A DNA stretch of 64,000 nucleotides from Caballeronia sp. dw_19 (GTDB taxonomy: Bacteria; Pseudomonadota; Gammaproteobacteria; Burkholderiales; Burkholderiaceae), in NCBI RefSeq assembly GCF_018449515.1, contig NZ_JAAVUQ010000006.1, positions 310,001-374,000 on the forward strand, in the 5' to 3' direction. Position 1 is the stretch's first letter. Each line of letters opens with the position of its first letter. The notes under the pieces are model-generated. The model did not search any database. It worked only from the letters and a program-made list of their open reading frames with translations, and had not been told where the DNA came from. The position numbers and the translations under genes are program-made. Below are positions 34,375 to 42,419 of this stretch, piece after piece.

Positions 34375-35765
34375 CGCGACGCCTGATCTACAACGCCTTC
34401 ACGCACGTCACGCCCAATCACCACAGCCACGGCTACTGGCGTCACCCCGAAGGCCGCATCCAGCTCGACTACAAGCGGCTGCAACCCTGGCTGGATCTGG
34501 CGCGCACGGTCGAGCGCGGCAAGTTCGATACCGTATTCCTCGCAGACGTAGTGGGCGTCTACGATAAATTCCGCGGCAACGGCGACACATCGATTCGCAC
34601 AGCGATGCAGTTTCCGAGCCTCGACCCGGCCAGCCTCGTCTCCGCATTGGGCGCGGTGACCGAGCACCTGGGCTTTGCAGTCACCAGCTCCGTCATCCAG
34701 GATCATCCCTTCGATTTCGCCCGCAAGATGTCCACGCTCGACCATATGACGGACGGGCGCGTGGCATGGAACATCGTCACGTCATACCTCGATAACGCTG
34801 CCCGCAATCATGGGCAAAGCGCGTTGACAGAACACGATGAACGCTACCGCTGGGCGGAGGAATATGCCGATGTTGCCTACAAGCTTTGGGAGGCAAGCTG
34901 GGAAGACGATGCGCTCGTGACGGACCCGGAGCGAGGAGTATTCGCCGATCCCGCCAAGGTGCACAAGATCCATCATCGCGGGCAGCGTTACTCGGTCGAG
35001 GGACCTCACCTCTCCGAACCTTCGCCGCAACGCACGCCGCTACTGTTCCAGGCCGGAGGATCGGAAGCCGGGCGCTCGTTTGCAGCACGACATGCCGAAG
35101 CCACGTTCATTGCCTCGCGCACACCTGAAAGCGCCGCGCTGACCGCTGCCGATCTGCGGGCACGCGCGCGTGCCTTCGGTCGTGCCGAGGACGAACTCAA
35201 GATCATCGTGTCGCTTGCGCCGGTTATTGGTTCCACTGAAGCCGAAGCGCTCGCGCGCCGTCGCGAACTGAAAGAGTGGCTGAGCGTGGAAGCATTGCAG
35301 TCGTTCTGGAGCGGCGGTCTTGGCGTGGACCTGTCGAACATCGACCCAGCACGGCCCATTTCCGAACTGCTTCTGACGAACCACGTGCGCGGCAACGTGC
35401 GGGCTTTCATCGAGGCCGCGCCGGACCATGTGGTGACATTCGGCGAGTTGTTGCGCGAGACCGTGTCCGGCCGTTTTGCCGGCACGCCGGAACAGATCGC
35501 CGATGAAGTCCAGCGCTATGCCGACGCCGGTGTTGACGGATTCAACGTGGTGCCGGTGACGACCCTGGGCTGGTGGAGCGAATTCGTCGACCATGTGGTG
35601 CCTGTGCTGCAAAGGCGTGGCCTGATGCAGAAGGAATACACGCCCGGGACCTTGCGTGAGAAGATTCAGGGACACGGGCCTTACTTGCCCGACCATCATC
35701 CGGCACGCGTTACACGCTCGGCGGTACGGACGTTTTCATCGAGGAATGTGGAGGCGGTGTCCTGA
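34371..35765 (+). CDS. NtaA/SnaA/DmoA-family FMNH2-dependent monooxygenase
   Basis: 464 residues. Motifs of the NtaA/SoxA/DszA branch of luciferase-like enzymes are YWRHPEGRIQLDYKRLQPWLDLARTVERGKFDTVFLADV, DPASLVSALGAVTEHLG, GRVAWNIVTSY and EHDERYRWAEEY. Here they are split across the barrel in the normal order. Known members oxidise dimethyl sulfide (DmoA), dibenzothiophene sulfone (DszA), nitrilotriacetate (NtaA) and EDTA with FMNH2 and O2. A separate flavin reductase is required; none lies in this operon. As last gene of the peptide-type ABC operon, coupled by ATGA overlap, it probably attacks the imported ligand to release sulfite or an amine. Cytoplasmic. Confidence 0.9.
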   Translation: MTRRLIYNAFTHVTPNHHSHGYWRHPEGRIQLDYKRLQPWLDLARTVERGKFDTVFLADVVGVYDKFRGNGDTSIRTAMQFPSLDPASLVSALGAVTEHLGFAVTSSVIQDHPFDFARKMSTLDHMTDGRVAWNIVTSYLDNAARNHGQSALTEHDERYRWAEEYADVAYKLWEASWEDDALVTDPERGVFADPAKVHKIHHRGQRYSVEGPHLSEPSPQRTPLLFQAGGSEAGRSFAARHAEATFIASRTPESAALTAADLRARARAFGRAEDELKIIVSLAPVIGSTEAEALARRRELKEWLSVEALQSFWSGGLGVDLSNIDPARPISELLLTNHVRGNVRAFIEAAPDHVVTFGELLRETVSGRFAGTPEQIADEVQRYADAGVDGFNVVPVTTLGWWSEFVDHVVPVLQRRGLMQKEYTPGTLREKIQGHGPYLPDHHPARVTRSAVRTFSSRNVEAVS

Positions 35766-35842
35766 ACGTGCACGCCGATAGTCGCCGTCATAACCGAAAC
35801 CCGAAAGCAAAACCAGATCGAGTGCCGTCCAGCAGACATCGT

Positions 35843-35864
35843 GATTTGCAAATCATCAATTGAT
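35843..35864. promoter_or_regulatory. Two adjoining perfect palindromes upstream of the acyl-CoA-dehydrogenase-like gene
   Basis: GATTTGCAAATC (35843-35854) is followed at once by ATCAATTGAT (35855-35864). Both are perfect palindromes, in the 166-bp gap between the monooxygenase stop and the start at 35932. Their placement 68 bases before the start codon suits an operator or activator site. No protein is assigned. Confidence 0.4.
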
Positions 35865-35931
35865 GGTGGCGCGCTCATCCAGCACGTCGCCATAATCGCT
35901 GAACGCAATGGTTCATATAAGGAGCCGCCGG

Positions 35932-37179
35932 ATGTCAAACGTTCCAAGCGAAGTCGACGCGTTGCCCGTTTCACGGACTGCTCAGGCAAAAGGGTCCGTA
36001 ACGTCCCGTACCCCTCGCGCCCCCCGCGCCCTATTACTCAGCGACGCGTTGCTCGCGCGCATCGGCGAACGCGCCGCCGGCTATGACCGAGAAAACCACT
36101 TCTTCACCGAAGACCTCGACGACCTGCAACGCGCCGGCTTTCTCCACGCCGCCGTTCCTGTTTCATTGGGTGGGCTCGGCCTCACGCTACCGGAGTTGCT
36201 GCGAGAACAAGTCCGCCTCGCTTATCGCGCGCCGGCGACCGCCCTCGCGTTGAACATGCATCAATACTGGATCGGTGCCGCGCTTCATCTGTTACGCAAG
36301 GGCGATACCTCCGCGCAATGGATACTCGAAGAAGCCAGCGCCGGCAAGGTGTTCGCCGCCGGACATGGCGAACCCGGCAACGACCTGGGCCTGGCTCATT
36401 CCTTCGTCACGGCGACGCCGCTACCCGACGGGAGTTATCGTTTCAACGGCCACAAGGTCATGACCTCGCTTGCACCGGCATGGGACTGGCTCGGCGTGCA
36501 TGGCCTGGATGACTCCGATCCGGCGCACCCGAAGATCGTGCATGCGTTTATCCGGCGCGAATCGCCGGGGCATCGCACGGTCCAGACCTGGGACGCGCTT
36601 GGGTTGCGTGCCACGCGCAGCGACGATACCTATCTTGAAGGGGCCATTGCAGCGCGGGAACACGTAACGCGCGTGCTGCCCGCCGGCATACCCAACGATC
36701 CGTTCGTGGATGGCATCCTGGGCGCCGTGCTGCCCGGGCTCGGCGCGGTGTATTACGGCATCGCGAAGCGTGCGTTCGACCTGGCCGTAGGCGAAGCGCG
36801 CAACCGCAAGTCGGCGGCACTGCACGGGCAGACCTACGCGCATAAGCCGTTCACGCAAGCTGCGGTGGCAGAAGCTGCGATCGAGCTCGACAGTATCGAA
36901 GCGTTGATCGAGCGCGTGGCGGCACAGTGGTGGGAGGGTTATGCCGAGGATGAACTCTGGATCGCGAAATTACTGGCAGCAAAACAGCATGCCGTGGACG
37001 GCGCGCTGCGGGTGGTGAACCTGTCGCTGGGCATAGCGGGCGCCGCGTCTTTGTCGCGTCGGAACGAACTCGAGCGCTTGTATCGCGATGTCCGCGCGGG
37101 CGCGTTTCATCCGCCGAATGCCGACGCCTCGCATGAGGTCATCGGCCGCGCGTATCTCGGCGTGCTCGATGAGCTTTAA
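35932..37179 (+). CDS. Acyl-CoA dehydrogenase-like flavoenzyme (SfnB/DszC-related)
   Basis: About 415 residues from ATG 35932, with AAGGAG 8 bases upstream. The acyl-CoA dehydrogenase fold is seen in DLDDLQRAGFLHAAVPVSLGGLG, FAAGHGEPGND (flavin-binding strand), FNGHKVMTSLAPAWDWLGVHG, WDALGLRATRSDDTYLEG and the C-terminal helix bundle with ALRVVNLSLGIAGAASLSRRNELERLYRDVRAG. The usual catalytic Glu of true acyl-CoA dehydrogenases is not evident, and the neighbourhood suggests the FMN-dependent SfnB/DszC-type branch acting in organosulfur use. It lies behind the ABC-monooxygenase operon but has its own upstream region, so it may be regulated separately. Convergent with the LysR gene. Confidence 0.82.
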   Translation: MSNVPSEVDALPVSRTAQAKGSVTSRTPRAPRALLLSDALLARIGERAAGYDRENHFFTEDLDDLQRAGFLHAAVPVSLGGLGLTLPELLREQVRLAYRAPATALALNMHQYWIGAALHLLRKGDTSAQWILEEASAGKVFAAGHGEPGNDLGLAHSFVTATPLPDGSYRFNGHKVMTSLAPAWDWLGVHGLDDSDPAHPKIVHAFIRRESPGHRTVQTWDALGLRATRSDDTYLEGAIAAREHVTRVLPAGIPNDPFVDGILGAVLPGLGAVYYGIAKRAFDLAVGEARNRKSAALHGQTYAHKPFTQAAVAEAAIELDSIEALIERVAAQWWEGYAEDELWIAKLLAAKQHAVDGALRVVNLSLGIAGAASLSRRNELERLYRDVRAGAFHPPNADASHEVIGRAYLGVLDEL

Positions 37180-37203
37180 CGAAGCAGGACCCTGCCGCCC
37201 ATG

Positions 37204-38151
37204 TCAGATCGCCGAGCGCTCAAGCATAAAATTCTGAAACTGAATCAGCGTCGGATCGGATGAGCGGTGGGGATTGAGGCGAATAACAAACTGCCACGAC
37301 CCCGGTAATTCATGCTCCGGAAACAGGCGAACCAGACGGCCGTGGGCCAAGTCAAAATCGATCAGCGGTGAACGGCCCAGCGCAACACCCTTTCCCGCAA
37401 TCGCAGCGCCGATGATCGGGCTGAAACTGCTCAACCGGACCAGGTTCTGCTCCGGAAGCGCTCCCGCGCCGAGCAGCGCAAACCACGTCTGCCAGTCTAT
37501 TTCACGACTCGATGCGTGGTGTTCCTCCTGCAGCAGCCGATGCTCGGTCAGTGTCTGCGCCGTAGCGGTCCGTGGGTCCATCAACAGCGGGCTGCACACG
37601 GGGAACACGGTCTCCCGGACCAGCGCCCGATCGCCCGGGTGCGGGTCCGGCTCATCGCCTGACGAGCTTGTCAACGGCACGCGCAGAATCGCGATATCGA
37701 TAGTGTCATTCTGCCAGTCGGGCTCGTCGTCAAACACCCTCAGGTTCACCGCAATCTCCGGATAGCGCGTCGAGAATTCAACTACGTGAGGCGCAAGCCA
37801 CAGCGATGAAAACGGCGCATTGGCGGAGACCGTCAACGTGCGGCGACGCTTGCGCCGCCGCATGGTCAACCGCTCGCAGGCTTCGCCCAGCGGAATCAGG
37901 CTGGCTTCAATAGCCGCCAGCAACTCCTGCCCGGCGGACGTGGGTTGCGCGCGTGAAGTCGTACCGCCACGGTGCATCAACGTTGTACCCAGTGCGGATT
38001 CCAGCGCGCGCAATTGATGACTGATGGCGCTCTTGGTAACGTTGAGCTCTTCCGCCGCGCGGCTCAGGCTGCCAAGTCTGGCCACGGCTTCGAACGCCTT
38101 CAGGGCGGCTAACGGTGGAATAGGCGGAATGTGCGGAGAGGGTCTTGGCAT
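37204..38151 (-). CDS. LysR-family regulator (GcvA-like)
   Basis: 315 residues. N-terminal helix-turn-helix: LAALKAFEAVARLGSLSRAAEELNVTKSAISHQLRALESALG. The order of PPLAALKAFEA and the C-terminal effector domain (FSSLWLAPHVVEFSTRYPEIAVNLR, VCSPLLMDP, IAGKGVALGRSPLIDFDLAHGRLVRLF) is that of the GcvA group. The stretch MRRRKRRRTL at the domain link is unusually basic. Divergent from the fused CydDC-like ABC gene, 98 bases away, so that gene is the first candidate target. Effector unknown. Confidence 0.93.
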   Translation of the reverse strand: MPRPSPHIPPIPPLAALKAFEAVARLGSLSRAAEELNVTKSAISHQLRALESALGTTLMHRGGTTSRAQPTSAGQELLAAIEASLIPLGEACERLTMRRRKRRRTLTVSANAPFSSLWLAPHVVEFSTRYPEIAVNLRVFDDEPDWQNDTIDIAILRVPLTSSSGDEPDPHPGDRALVRETVFPVCSPLLMDPRTATAQTLTEHRLLQEEHHASSREIDWQTWFALLGAGALPEQNLVRLSSFSPIIGAAIAGKGVALGRSPLIDFDLAHGRLVRLFPEHELPGSWQFVIRLNPHRSSDPTLIQFQNFMLERSAI

Positions 38152-38167
38152 GATGGGTAAAGTTTAG

Positions 38168-38183
38168 CTCAACCCCGGTTGAG
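38168..38183. promoter_or_regulatory. Inverted repeat in lysR / fused ABC exporter divergent promoter
   Basis: CTCAACC-CC-GGTTGAG, 7-base perfect arms, lies 17 bases before the lysR start codon in the 98-bp divergent region. It may be the recognition-site part of a LysR autoregulatory operator; the T-to-A spacing is 12 rather than the classical 11 bases. Confidence 0.45.
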
Positions 38184-38249
38184 AAAGCATCGCTCGCGCG
38201 CAGCGCAGGTCCATGCCACGATGATCCAATACCTTGAGGAGTCACCCTG

Positions 38250-41200
38250 ATGTATTTCGATCTTCGCCTTTGGCAACTGACTAAAGGACTACGTGGGCAC
38301 ATGGTGCTCAGCATCGTCGTCGGACTGCTGGCCCTGCTGGCCGGAATCGCACGCTTTGTGTTTCTCGGCCAGTTGCTCGCACTGGTCTTGCGAGGCAGTC
38401 AGTGGCAATCGTGGGTAGCGCCCTCGGTCGCCGTGGCGGCGGCTATCGTGCTGCGTGCGTTGCTGGATCACTGGCGCGCGGGCATCGCCTGTCGCACCGC
38501 AGCACGAGCCCAGGAAACCCTGCGTGGCCGGTTGTACGACCGCATCGTGGCGCTTGGGCCGGCCTGGTTCGCCGAACAACGTACGGGCGGCGTGATGTTG
38601 TCGGTCATCGACGGCGTCGAGCAGTTGCAGACCTTCTTTGGGCAATATCTGCCGCAACTGGCCGTGGCCCTCTGTGCGCCGTTTGCCATCTTCGGTTTCA
38701 TCGCGTTCTGGGACCTGCCCGTGGCCACCGTGCTCCTGGTCGCGGCCCTGGTGGCGTTGTTCGGACCGATCGCCGTGCATATGCATGAACGCCGCACCAG
38801 CCTCTCGCGCGCCCAGGCATTCAAGGAGTTCGGTGAAACATTTCTCGACGCAGTCCAGGGCCTGCCGACGCTCAAAGCGTTCGGGCAAAGCCGCGTATGG
38901 GGCGAACGCCTCGCCGCGCAGGCGCGCGCTGTCTCCGACAACACCTTCTGGGTGCTCGCGGCGGGCCTTCTTACACGCGGCATCGTCGATCTTGGAGCCG
39001 CTCTGGGCGCCGCGCTGGCGCTCGTTCTTGGCGCGTGGCGCGTGACCCACGGGGAGATGGGCCTGACCACGCTCCTGATCGTCCTGATGGCGGGTACGGA
39101 GATTTTCCGGCCGCTGCGCGACCTTCGTAGCGTCTTGCACCAGGGCATGCTCGGGCAGGCCGCGACGGCGGGCATTCGCTCGCTGCTCGAAGCGAGCCCG
39201 CCCATGCCGGAAGCCGGCACGGACCCGTTGCGCGACGCCCCGGCGTCTCTCGATTTCGACGATGTACGCTTCGCCTATGCCGGCGGTCGGGGACTCGCGC
39301 ACCGCGGGCTGACGTTCTCGGTGGCGGCGGGCGAGCGCATCGGCATCGTGGGGCCGAGCGGCGCAGGCAAGTCGTCGATCGTGCGCCTGCTTTTGCGCCA
39401 GTACGCTCCGCAGGTCGGTAGTATCCGCATTGCGGGACAAGACGTGCGTACGCTGGACCCCGACGGACTGCGCGCGAAGATTGCGGTGGTCGCGCAGGAC
39501 ACCATGCTGTTCGCGGGTACCGTCGACGAAAACCTTCGGCTCGGGTGCCCGGACGCCACCGCTGATGAAGTGGAAGCGGCCGCGCGGGCAGCTTACGCTC
39601 ACGACTTTATCGCGAACCTGCCTGACGGATATCAGACCTCTATCGGCGAACGCGGTGTTCAGCTTTCGGGCGGCCAGCGCCAACGGCTTGCCATTGCCCG
39701 GGCGCTGCTACGCGATGCTCCGATTCTCATATTGGATGAAGCGCTCTCGGCCGTCGATGCGGAAAACGAGGCGCTGATTCAACGGGCGCTGGATCGTCTG
39801 ATGCAAGGCCGTACCACGCTGATTCTCGCGCATCGGCTGTCGAGCGTGATCGACGCTGATCGTATCCTCGTGCTGGACGATGGCCTTGTCGCGGAGAGCG
39901 GTACGCATGACGAACTAATGAAGAGAAGCGGGCTCTATCATCGGTTGATGGGGGCTCAAGCGACGCCTCACAATGTATCTGCATTGCGCTCCGATGCCGC
40001 TGCACCCGGTCCTCAGGCAGGCGCGCCCGGAACAAAAACCGCGCTAATAAGCGAGACGGAAAAAGACTCCGTGCAAGGTCCGCGCGAGCTCGATGCTGAT
40101 GCGAAGACCCTGGATTGGAAGGCGACCCTGGCGTCCCTGGTCGCAGCGATCCACCCGTGGCAAGTACGATTGGTGCTGACCATTCTATTGGGTGTCGGGC
40201 GAGTGACGGCCTTCATCGGCGTCGGTGTGCTGGGCGCATGGCTGGTCGCCGCACTGCGCGCCGGCAGCCCGCATCAGACGATCGAGGTGTGGCTGTTGCT
40301 CGTTGCCCCGCTGGCGGCCATTCTTCACTGGCTTGAATCCTGGCTCGCGCACGACATGGCGTACCGGCTGCTCGCGGATCTGCGAATACGCCTGTTCGCC
40401 CAACTTGACCGCCTCGCGCCGGGCTACCTGCTCCGCCGTCGCTCCGGTGACCTCGTCACGTTGGCCACGCAAGACGTTGAGACCATCGAATATTTCTATG
40501 CGCATACGGTCGCCCCGGCGATCGTCGCAGTGCTGGTCCCGGCCGCGGTGATAGCCGTCCTCGCGCTGGCAGCCTGGCCGCTTGCGCTCGCACTGCTGCC
40601 GTTCCTCGCATACGCGATGCTCTCGCCAGTGCGCGGACGCAGCCGTATCGATGTGCTGGGCAGCAAGGCGCGGGAATCCTTGGGCCTGCTCGGCGCGCAT
40701 ATGACCGAGACCATCCAGGGTTTGTCCGATCTGCTCGCGTTCCAGGCGACCGGGCGCCGGCGGGAAGCGTTCATGACGCTGGCGCGCGAATACAGCGTGA
40801 CCCGGCTCGCGTTGCTGGCGGATCTGGCTCGACAAACCGCGCTACTGGATGTCGTAACCGGCCTCGGCGGATTGGCAATCGCGGTAGGGGGCGCGTTTCT
40901 GGTCTCGGCCGGGCAACTTTCCGCAGCCTGGCTGCCGATGCTGATCCTGCTCGCCGTAGCGGCCTTCATGCCCGTGGCGGAGATCGCGCAAGTGGGCAGG
41001 CAACTAGCCGATACGATCGCGTCGGCACGGCGGTTAAGGGTCGTGCATGACGAGCCCGTTCAGGTACTCGACGGAGACCTCGACTTGCATGTAGCGCCGG
41101 GTGGTTCGGAGGTTCGCTTTGAAGACGCGCGTTTCGCCTACGCCGAGCGCACGCAATCCGTATTGGCCGGCGTGTCTTTCTGCGTGCGCGCCGGCTCTAC

Positions 41201-41855
41201 CGCGGCGCTTGTGGGGGCCTCAGGCGCCGGCAAGAGCACCATTGCAAATCTGCTGTTGCGGTTCTGGGACCCGGATACAGGTTCGGTGCAAGTGGATGGT
41301 GTCGACTTGCGGCGCTTGCGGCTCGACTCGCTACGCGCTCACGTTGCCCTCGTGTCACAGGACACGTATCTGTTCAACGACACGCTTGAGGCCAACATCC
41401 GTCTCGCCCGGCCCGACGCCAGCGAGGAAGCGCTGCGACTCGCGTTGGCGCAAGCGTCGCTCGGCGACTTCGTGGCAACGTTGCCGGAAGGACTCGCCAC
41501 ACGAGTCGGTGAACGTGGCGTGCAGTTGTCGGGAGGCCAGCGTCAGCGTGTTGCCATCGCGCGCGCTTTTCTCAAGGATGCACCGGTACTGGTTCTGGAT
41601 GAAGCAACGTCACATCTGGACGCCATCAGCGAAGCACAGGTACACGCGGCGCTGAAAACCCTGATGGCCAACCGCACGACTTTGATCATCGCGCATCGTC
41701 TCGCGACCGTACGCGAGGCCGATCTGATCATCGTGCTGGACCGGGGCTCGGTCATTGAAGTGGGACCCCATGCGCAACTGCTCGCCAACAACTCGATCTA
41801 TGCGCAACTGGTCAACCGGCAACAGGTTGGCAACGGCTTGCAGCAGTCCGCGTGA
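38250..41855 (+). CDS. Fused CydD-CydC-like ABC exporter (1201 residues)
   Basis: One polypeptide with TMD-NBD-TMD-NBD order. TMD1 spans ~15-310, NBD1 has Walker A GPSGAGKSS (~372) and signature LSGGQRQRLAIARALL, a Pro/Ala/Ser-rich linker lies ~570-625, TMD2 spans ~640-935, and NBD2 has Walker A GASGAGKST (~990) and LSGGQRQRVAIARAFL. ILILDEALSAVD and VLVLDEATSHLD complete the ATP sites. GAGGAG lies ~9 bases before the ATG. The first half resembles CydD, the second CydC; CydDC exports cysteine/glutathione in E. coli, normally from two genes. No cydAB is near. In a sulfur-scavenging island a thiol exporter that controls cytoplasmic or periplasmic redox is a reasonable inference. Regulated probably by the divergent LysR. 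Confidence 0.88.
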   Translation: MYFDLRLWQLTKGLRGHMVLSIVVGLLALLAGIARFVFLGQLLALVLRGSQWQSWVAPSVAVAAAIVLRALLDHWRAGIACRTAARAQETLRGRLYDRIVALGPAWFAEQRTGGVMLSVIDGVEQLQTFFGQYLPQLAVALCAPFAIFGFIAFWDLPVATVLLVAALVALFGPIAVHMHERRTSLSRAQAFKEFGETFLDAVQGLPTLKAFGQSRVWGERLAAQARAVSDNTFWVLAAGLLTRGIVDLGAALGAALALVLGAWRVTHGEMGLTTLLIVLMAGTEIFRPLRDLRSVLHQGMLGQAATAGIRSLLEASPPMPEAGTDPLRDAPASLDFDDVRFAYAGGRGLAHRGLTFSVAAGERIGIVGPSGAGKSSIVRLLLRQYAPQVGSIRIAGQDVRTLDPDGLRAKIAVVAQDTMLFAGTVDENLRLGCPDATADEVEAAARAAYAHDFIANLPDGYQTSIGERGVQLSGGQRQRLAIARALLRDAPILILDEALSAVDAENEALIQRALDRLMQGRTTLILAHRLSSVIDADRILVLDDGLVAESGTHDELMKRSGLYHRLMGAQATPHNVSALRSDAAAPGPQAGAPGTKTALISETEKDSVQGPRELDADAKTLDWKATLASLVAAIHPWQVRLVLTILLGVGRVTAFIGVGVLGAWLVAALRAGSPHQTIEVWLLLVAPLAAILHWLESWLAHDMAYRLLADLRIRLFAQLDRLAPGYLLRRRSGDLVTLATQDVETIEYFYAHTVAPAIVAVLVPAAVIAVLALAAWPLALALLPFLAYAMLSPVRGRSRIDVLGSKARESLGLLGAHMTETIQGLSDLLAFQATGRRREAFMTLAREYSVTRLALLADLARQTALLDVVTGLGGLAIAVGGAFLVSAGQLSAAWLPMLILLAVAAFMPVAEIAQVGRQLADTIASARRLRVVHDEPVQVLDGDLDLHVAPGGSEVRFEDARFAYAERTQSVLAGVSFCVRAGSTAALVGASGAGKSTIANLLLRFWDPDTGSVQVDGVDLRRLRLDSLRAHVALVSQDTYLFNDTLEANIRLARPDASEEALRLALAQASLGDFVATLPEGLATRVGERGVQLSGGQRQRVAIARAFLKDAPVLVLDEATSHLDAISEAQVHAALKTLMANRTTLIIAHRLATVREADLIIVLDRGSVIEVGPHAQLLANNSIYAQLVNRQQVGNGLQQSA

Positions 41856-41934
41856 GGCGATTGGTCCTGGGCGCCACGGCTGCTTATAGAGATATGCGAA
41901 CGCTGGCCAACGCTGCCGGCTGCCTCCCGGTGCG

Positions 41935-42279
41935 TCAATGAACCTTGGGGAAACCGTGGCGCTCGGCGAGCAGATCGAGGATGCGACGGGTATCGGTCAC
42001 GAAGCGTTTGTCGCCGAGCGTCTGTGCGTCGGCGGGCACCGGATGCTCATCTCCGAGAATCAGCACGGGCAAGCTCTGATGGTCCTCGTCGAGCGCAGCG
42101 ACGACCGCCTCGCGGGGGCGCGCAAACGGCAGGCGATGAATATCGACGCGTGAGGTTTTCGACGGATCGCTGGCCAGCAGGCCCTCGATAGGTGCGCCGT
42201 CCGGGCAGATGAAACGCTCACCAGGATATTTCGGATCGGTGAAACCGGGTTCCAGCAGCAATAAAAGGTCTTGGCTCAC
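41935..42279 (-). CDS. DUF3088 family protein
   Basis: About 114 residues from GTG 42279 with AGGA upstream; longer in-frame extensions run across a perfect palindrome and are not protein-like. The sequence DLLLLLEPGFTDPKYPGERFICPDGAPIEGLLA and the end SLPVLILGDEHP match DUF3088, small cytoplasmic proteins with a thioredoxin-like layout and unknown function. The usual Cys pair after RFxC is reduced here to one Cys (FICPDGAP), so a redox role needs care. Situated between a fused exporter and a DszC-like enzyme. No operon partner is certain because the palindrome at 42314-42344 may end transcription before it. Confidence 0.75.
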   Translation of the reverse strand: MSQDLLLLLEPGFTDPKYPGERFICPDGAPIEGLLASDPSKTSRVDIHRLPFARPREAVVAALDEDHQSLPVLILGDEHPVPADAQTLGDKRFVTDTRRILDLLAERHGFPKVH

Positions 42280-42313
42280 GATGTGACAATCCTCGAAGAA
42301 GAAAGACGAATCG

Positions 42314-42344
42314 AACGACTCCGCTCCATTGGAGCGGAGTCGTT
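42314..42344 (-). terminator. 31-nt perfect inverted repeat, likely terminator of the acyl-CoA-dehydrogenase-like gene
   Basis: AACGACTCCGCTCCA, one T, then its exact reverse complement (15-base arms). On the minus strand it follows the stop of 42420-43637 by ~75 bases and is followed by a T/C-rich stretch (TTCGATTCGTCTTTCTTC), as in an imperfect intrinsic terminator. It could also be an operator for DUF3088. Confidence 0.55.
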
Positions 42345-42419
42345 GTGAATAAATCGATAACTCGAACCACTGCAGGCCGATGCAAGTGAACCGACGGCGT
42401 TTCTCACACCCCGAAACCT

